This document shows positions 30,475-33,795 of a DNA stretch of 33,795 nucleotides, piece after piece. This stretch comes from Streptomyces sp. AC555_RSS877 (lineage in GTDB: Bacteria > Actinomycetota > Actinomycetes > Streptomycetales > Streptomycetaceae). Under the pieces are notes generated by a model that saw nothing but the letters and a program-made list of their open reading frames with translations, searched no databases and had not been told where the DNA came from. Both the position numbers and the translations under genes were made by a program. The DNA is taken from contig NZ_JAGMUK010000071.1 in the NCBI RefSeq assembly GCF_019049245.1, positions 1 through 33,795 of the forward strand, given 5' to 3'. The stretch's first letter is position 1. Each line of letters begins with the position of its first letter.

Positions 30475-31491
30475 ATGGCGCGACGTGTGACAGCCCTGTT
30501 GCTGATGAGTGCGGTACTGCTGACCGGCTGCAGTAGAGAAAATCCCCCGGCTCCCCCGGACGGTGACCACCGTCCCCTGCCCGCCCCCACAGTGTCGGCA
30601 TCCCGCCCACCGATACCGGCGGCCGTGCATTCGGATGCGGTACTGCCTGCGGTCACCGGAGTTGTCGGGCAGGAGGCCGCCATCACCATTCCCAAGGCCA
30701 AACCGAGCGGGAAGTTCGTCGTCTCAGCCCTCGCGGAAGGGCGTGGCCGCAAGGCTCAGAACGGGGACATCGTCATCATCGACTACTCGGCGAAGAGCTG
30801 GAAGAGCAAAAAGGCCCTGCCCGGCACCTACGACAAAGGCGATGCCCCCAAGGTGTTCCCGGTGGGTAAGGGGGCGGTGATACCGGCGCTGGACCGCGCT
30901 GTTCAGGGACAGCAGGCCGGCAGCCGCCTGCTGGTGGTGGCTCCACCAACTGCCGCCTACGGCACGTCCGGCAATGCCCGTCTGGGTGTTTCGGCCACCG
31001 AGACCGTCGTCTTCGTCGTCGATGTCGTGAAGGTCCTGGCCGCCGACGCCATCGTCTCCGGGGAGCAGCGCACAGTCCCCGAGGAACTGCCCGAGGCTCA
31101 GGTGGGCCGCTCGGCCGCCGTGATCGCGGTCCCTGACACCGCGGCGCCCGGCCGTCTGGTTTCCAGAACGCTCGTCAGCGGACCCGGCCCGAAGGTGAAG
31201 ACAGGTCGGACAGTGGTGCTCCAGTATTCCGGCGCGGTCTGGGAGGGCAACCGCGGAAAAGACCGGGCCACGCTCTTCGAATCCTCCTGGGCGCAACGCC
31301 ACCCCACCACGCTCATCATCGGCGTCGGTAACGTCATCGAGGGCTGGGACAAGGCACTGGTCGGCGCAAAGGTGGGCAGCAGGGTGCTGCTTGTCGTCCC
31401 ACCCAGGCTCGGCTACGGCGCTCAGGCCCGAAAGGGCATCCCGGCCCGGTCCACCCTCGTCTACGTCGTCGACATCCTGGCGGCAGCGTAG
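30475..31491 (+). CDS. Lipoprotein with two FKBP-type peptidyl-prolyl isomerase domains (338 aa)
   Basis: Starts at ATG 30475. Lipoprotein signal with lipobox LLTGC (Cys ~18), then a Pro-rich linker (PPAPPDGDHRPLPAP) and two FKBP domains, about residues 75-180 and 215-338. The second has the classic FKBP core: QYSGAVWEG, GVGNVIEGWDKALVG, PPRLGYGAQ and IPARSTLVYVVDIL. The first is similar but weaker (DYSAKSWK, AVIPALDRAVQGQ, YGTSG, VVFVVDVV). It is probably surface-anchored and could fold secreted or membrane proteins. It is not clearly in one operon with the RHS toxin. TTG 30463 is a less likely start. Confidence 0.88.
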   Translation: MARRVTALLLMSAVLLTGCSRENPPAPPDGDHRPLPAPTVSASRPPIPAAVHSDAVLPAVTGVVGQEAAITIPKAKPSGKFVVSALAEGRGRKAQNGDIVIIDYSAKSWKSKKALPGTYDKGDAPKVFPVGKGAVIPALDRAVQGQQAGSRLLVVAPPTAAYGTSGNARLGVSATETVVFVVDVVKVLAADAIVSGEQRTVPEELPEAQVGRSAAVIAVPDTAAPGRLVSRTLVSGPGPKVKTGRTVVLQYSGAVWEGNRGKDRATLFESSWAQRHPTTLIIGVGNVIEGWDKALVGAKVGSRVLLVVPPRLGYGAQARKGIPARSTLVYVVDILAAA

Positions 31492-31742
31492 CTGCATGTC
31501 GGCTTGCCCATGCCCATCACCCGACGGCTCGCCCGCGCCGCGCTCGTTAGTCTTGTCAACGGGGCCGCCTGGGCGGCGGGTTCGGGCCGGGCGCGGGCGG
31601 CGCGATGCCACTCCGCGCAGGCCCAACGCCCTTGGCGGGACTGGAAGCGGTGCAGGCTCACACAGATCTCCCACAAGGGGTCCGGCGCGGCCGCAATACG
31701 GGTCCTGACCAGATCGGCATCGGTGAAGTGGATACGGAGCAC
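31461..31742 (-). pseudogene. N-terminal fragment of an ArsR/DUF5937-type regulator
   Basis: GTG 31742 with a GGGGGGAA site; reads (M)LRIHFTDADLVRTRIAAAP, then DPLWEICVSLHRFQSRQGRW. This is the characteristic start of Streptomyces winged-helix ArsR-like regulators with a DUF5937 domain, normally over 300 aa long. After ~50 residues homology is lost, and the frame runs into the FKBP gene's 3' end (overlap at 31461-31491). So only an N-terminal fragment is left, lacking the DNA-binding C-terminal part. Confidence 0.7.
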
Positions 31743-31895
31743 TGAGTTCCCCCCAGGTGTTCTGCGCCTTCGGGCAGAGGAAACCATCCTGACTGCCATG
31801 TTCGCGTCAGAAACACCCCGGGAGCGCGAGCCAGCGAGTCGGCGCGCGTCGACTCGTATGCCCGTCCCCGCGCAGCAACGGCACTCGAGGACGGC

Positions 31896-32248
31896 GCCGC
31901 CGGCACCGGTGCGCTCGTTCGCCCCTATGCCATGACCGGGGGGGGCGCACCAGGCCGCGATACCAACTAGCCATCGAGGCACTCGTATCGACTACCGCAG
32001 ATCCCCAGCAGATGCGGGGACTGCTGCCGGAGCATCAGCGGATCTGCCACCTGTGCCGTGACATCAAGGCGGTGGCGGAAATCTCGGCGCTGCTCTCCAT
32101 GCCTTTGGGCATCGCACGCATCCTGGTGGCTGATCTGGCGGAAGCAGGACTCGTTGCCATTCACGCACCGGCAGGAAGCGAAAACCAGGATGGTCAACCC
32201 GACAGGGCTCCGCTCGAAAGGGTGCTCAGCGGGCTTCGTAGGTTGTAG
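31896..32248 (+). pseudogene. DUF742 (CvnC-like) remnant with frameshift in a G-run
   Basis: LVRPYAMTGG is read in one frame to a run of eight G at 31938-31945. In another frame the protein resumes GRTRPRYQLAIEALVSTTAD, LLPEHQRICHLCRDIKAVAE and LLSMPLGIARILVADLAEA to 32248. This is DUF742, part of the Streptomyces conservon (cvn) GTPase-signalling modules. Eight Gs break the frame; six or nine would restore it. There is no start codon in the upstream frame and no cvn neighbours, so it is probably decayed; a sequencing error is the alternative. The gap 32249-32425 holds nothing I recognise. Confidence 0.7.
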
Positions 32249-32425
32249 CCTCCCGCCGATGCGGAGCGCCCGGAGACCTGTACGTCACCGTGCGCATCAC
32301 CCGACTGATCAGCCGCCCGACTCCGGCACTATCGATTGTCGTAGCGGTCGTGAAGGACCTTGACGGTTTCGGTCCACGCGCTGTCGGCCTGCTCTGAGGT
32401 TCCCCCGTCATGCGGGAGCCGCTGA

Positions 32426-33343
32426 TCAGCTGGTCAGCAGGGGTTGACGGGTGTTCAGATTCGTTGGTTCGGCCGTCGCCTGCTCGGCGTAGTACTTCTC
32501 CTCGAACTCGATCGGGCTGAGGAAGCCGAGCCGTTCCTGGATGCGGCGGGAGTTATAGAAGCCGTCGATGTACTCGAAGAGCGCGAGATTCGCCTCGGCC
32601 CTCGTGGTGAAGGTGCGGCCACGGAGGCCCTCGGTTTCGATGAGCATCCAGAGGTTCTCCGCGAGGGCGTTGTCGTACGAGTCCCCGACGGAGCCCATGG
32701 ACGCCTCAACTCCCGCCCGCATCAGCCGGGTTGTGAGCTGGATGGACGTGTACTGACAGCCGTGGTCGGCGTGGTGGATGAGCTTGCCCGGCTCGACCTC
32801 GCGGGACGCGAGCGCGTACTCCAGCGTGGTCAGGACCAGGTCGGCGTCCGCGCGGGCGGAGGTCTCCCACGCGACCACCCGCCGGGAGAATGCGTCCCGG
32901 ATCGCGGAGAGCCACAACGGTCCCTCGCCGGTGGAGACCATCGTGAGGTCGGTGACCCACAACCGGTTCGGCGCCGGTGCGGTGAAGTCCCGGTTGACCA
33001 GGTCCGGGGCCAGGCTGGCCTTGGGATCGCGGCGCGTGAAGCCCTTCCGCCGCGGGCTGATCCCCGCGATGTCGGCCTCGCGCATCAGGCGCTCGACCCG
33101 CTTGCGGCCCACGCGTGTGCCCTCGCGTCTGAGGACGGCGTGCACGCGCGGCGATCCGTAATTGCCGCCGGACTCCGCGTGGATCTCCTTGATCCGCTCG
33201 GCCAGTTCGACGTCGCGGCGTCGCCGTTCGCACGGTTCCTTCTCCGCGCGGCGCCAGCGGTAGTAGGTGGAGGAGGGGATGTGCAGTTCCCGCAGGACGC
33301 ACTCGACTCCCAGGCGGGGATGCTCGTCAACGAGCGCCGTCAC
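32426..33343 (-). CDS. IS3-family transposase OrfB (305 aa)
   Basis: Has the DDE integrase core: first Asp in LWVTDLTMVSTGEG, second in HHADHGCQYTS, Glu in NALAENLWMLIETEGL, plus the N-terminal HTH_21-like LGVECVLRELHIPSSTYYRW and the ISPRRKGFTRRDPKA segment. Length is normal. It starts GTG 33343 inside a GTGA overlap with orfA; in this family the two are usually joined by -1 frameshifting. Confidence 0.93.
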   Translation of the reverse strand: MTALVDEHPRLGVECVLRELHIPSSTYYRWRRAEKEPCERRRRDVELAERIKEIHAESGGNYGSPRVHAVLRREGTRVGRKRVERLMREADIAGISPRRKGFTRRDPKASLAPDLVNRDFTAPAPNRLWVTDLTMVSTGEGPLWLSAIRDAFSRRVVAWETSARADADLVLTTLEYALASREVEPGKLIHHADHGCQYTSIQLTTRLMRAGVEASMGSVGDSYDNALAENLWMLIETEGLRGRTFTTRAEANLALFEYIDGFYNSRRIQERLGFLSPIEFEEKYYAEQATAEPTNLNTRQPLLTS

Positions 33344-33702
33344 CTGGGCCGGGTCGGGTCGAGTTGCGCCGCGAAAAAAGCCGAGGCCGTCCGCAGGACG
33401 TCATTGGCCCGCTTGAGCTGGGCGTTCTCCTTGCGCAGGGCCGCGAGCTCGGCGCGTTCGTCGGTGGTGAGACGGTCGTCGCGTTCGCCGGCGTCCGCCT
33501 CGGCCTGGCGGATCCAGCCGCGCAGGGCCTCGGGGTGCACGCCGAGGTCGACGGCCAGCTTCTTGATCTGCGGCTTCGGCTCGGTGGTGCGGTACATCCG
33601 CACCGCACGCTCACGCAACTCGAGCGAGTATTTCCGGGGTGCAGCCATGGTCACAGGTCCTCTCATGAGTCCCATCTGACCCGCTGTCAACTTCCTCCGC
33701 AT
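33340..33702 (-). CDS. IS3-family transposase OrfA (120 aa)
   Basis: N-terminal HTH_Tnp_1 region (RKYSLELRERAVRMYRTTEP; LAVDLGVHPEALRGWIRQ), then a Leu-rich coiled coil (ELAALRKENAQLKRANDVL) for multimerisation. The start used here is at 33702; a likely alternative is the ATG at 33648 (MAAPRKYSLEL). It is adjacent to OrfB in the usual order and overlaps it by four bases. Confidence 0.9.
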   Translation of the reverse strand: MRRKLTAGQMGLMRGPVTMAAPRKYSLELRERAVRMYRTTEPKPQIKKLAVDLGVHPEALRGWIRQAEADAGERDDRLTTDERAELAALRKENAQLKRANDVLRTASAFFAAQLDPTRPR

Positions 33703-33795
33703 CTCGGGGTGCCTCTGTGTCTTGTCAAGTCACTTGAGGCAGCCGGTGCTTGGACATCCGTTCATCGGCGATCATGACACGCCACACATGGTCGG

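Larger units (their letters stand above)
32424..33702 (-). mobile_element. IS3-family insertion sequence
   Basis: Contains orfA and orfB, apparently intact. Terminal repeats are approximate: GTTGAC is shared between the left end (~32433-32452) and, in reverse complement, the right end (~33681-33702). The exact ends and target duplication are not clear to me. The last bases (33703-33795) contain no recognised gene. Confidence 0.75.

Noticed and set aside
1..33795. tRNA gene or tRNA-type attachment site
   Set aside because: I found no T-arm GTTCGAATCC-like motif with a cloverleaf; none can be claimed.
33703..33795. Possible further gene or IS end at the window edge
   Set aside because: Too short and without recognisable motif.

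Overview
The window is high-GC actinobacterial DNA, almost certainly from Streptomyces or a close relative. The coding bias is strongly GC at third positions. Several families are typical of that group: a Wbl/WhiB protein, DUF5999, DUF2637, DUF6197, a DUF742 (CvnC-like) remnant, an ArsR/DUF5937-type regulator remnant, and a TraB/FtsK-like translocase. It reads as accessory DNA: an integrated plasmid or conjugative element, or part of a large plasmid, with decayed mobile-element debris to its right. I see no integrase, excisionase, partition gene or tRNA att site, so I cannot say whether the element is integrated.

Positions 1-11832 (all minus strand) form a conjugation/spread-like module. In transcription order it has a 203-aa hypothetical, a 38-aa small ORF coupled to a HATPase regulator, a WhiB-like protein, DUF5999, a large DUF2637 membrane/coiled-coil (SpdB-like) protein, two small hypotheticals coupled by GTGA, a 739-aa low-complexity protein, a 138-aa helical protein, the TraB/FtsK-like ATPase, a 62-aa membrane protein, DUF6197 and a 100-aa hypothetical. 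Nearly every intergenic gap holds one strong GC hairpin, so the module is punctuated rather than one plain operon.

Positions 11833-17473 hold regulation and metabolism. A divergent control region rich in AGTGC/GCACT half-sites precedes an ABM-fold small protein coupled to an XRE-TPR regulator. Next is a three-gene operon (second HTH regulator, isochorismatase-like hydrolase, TrxR-like flavoprotein without the CxxC pair), which overlaps a convergent gene of nucleoside-deoxyribosyltransferase-like character.

Positions 17474-20648 hold a putative replication/HTH-zinc protein. Its upstream region is unusually structured: three hairpins all present the same loop, TTAGCGG, and two intrinsic-type terminators and a translationally coupled leader ORF are also present.

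Positions 20649-23625 are debris: a degenerate type I-E-like CRISPR array without cas genes, a NUDIX C-terminal fragment, a TPR fragment, an IS5-family transposase cut off by a second, diverged 3' copy of the rep gene, and a nuclease-like fragment.

Positions 23626-30282 encode a 2102-aa secreted RHS/YD-repeat protein with an extremely Trp/Tyr-rich membrane-type C-terminal domain, followed by a 70-aa two-helix membrane protein, which together look like a polymorphic toxin and its immunity protein. A double-FKBP lipoprotein follows, then truncated regulator fragments, and an IS3-family element (orfA/orfB) closes the window.
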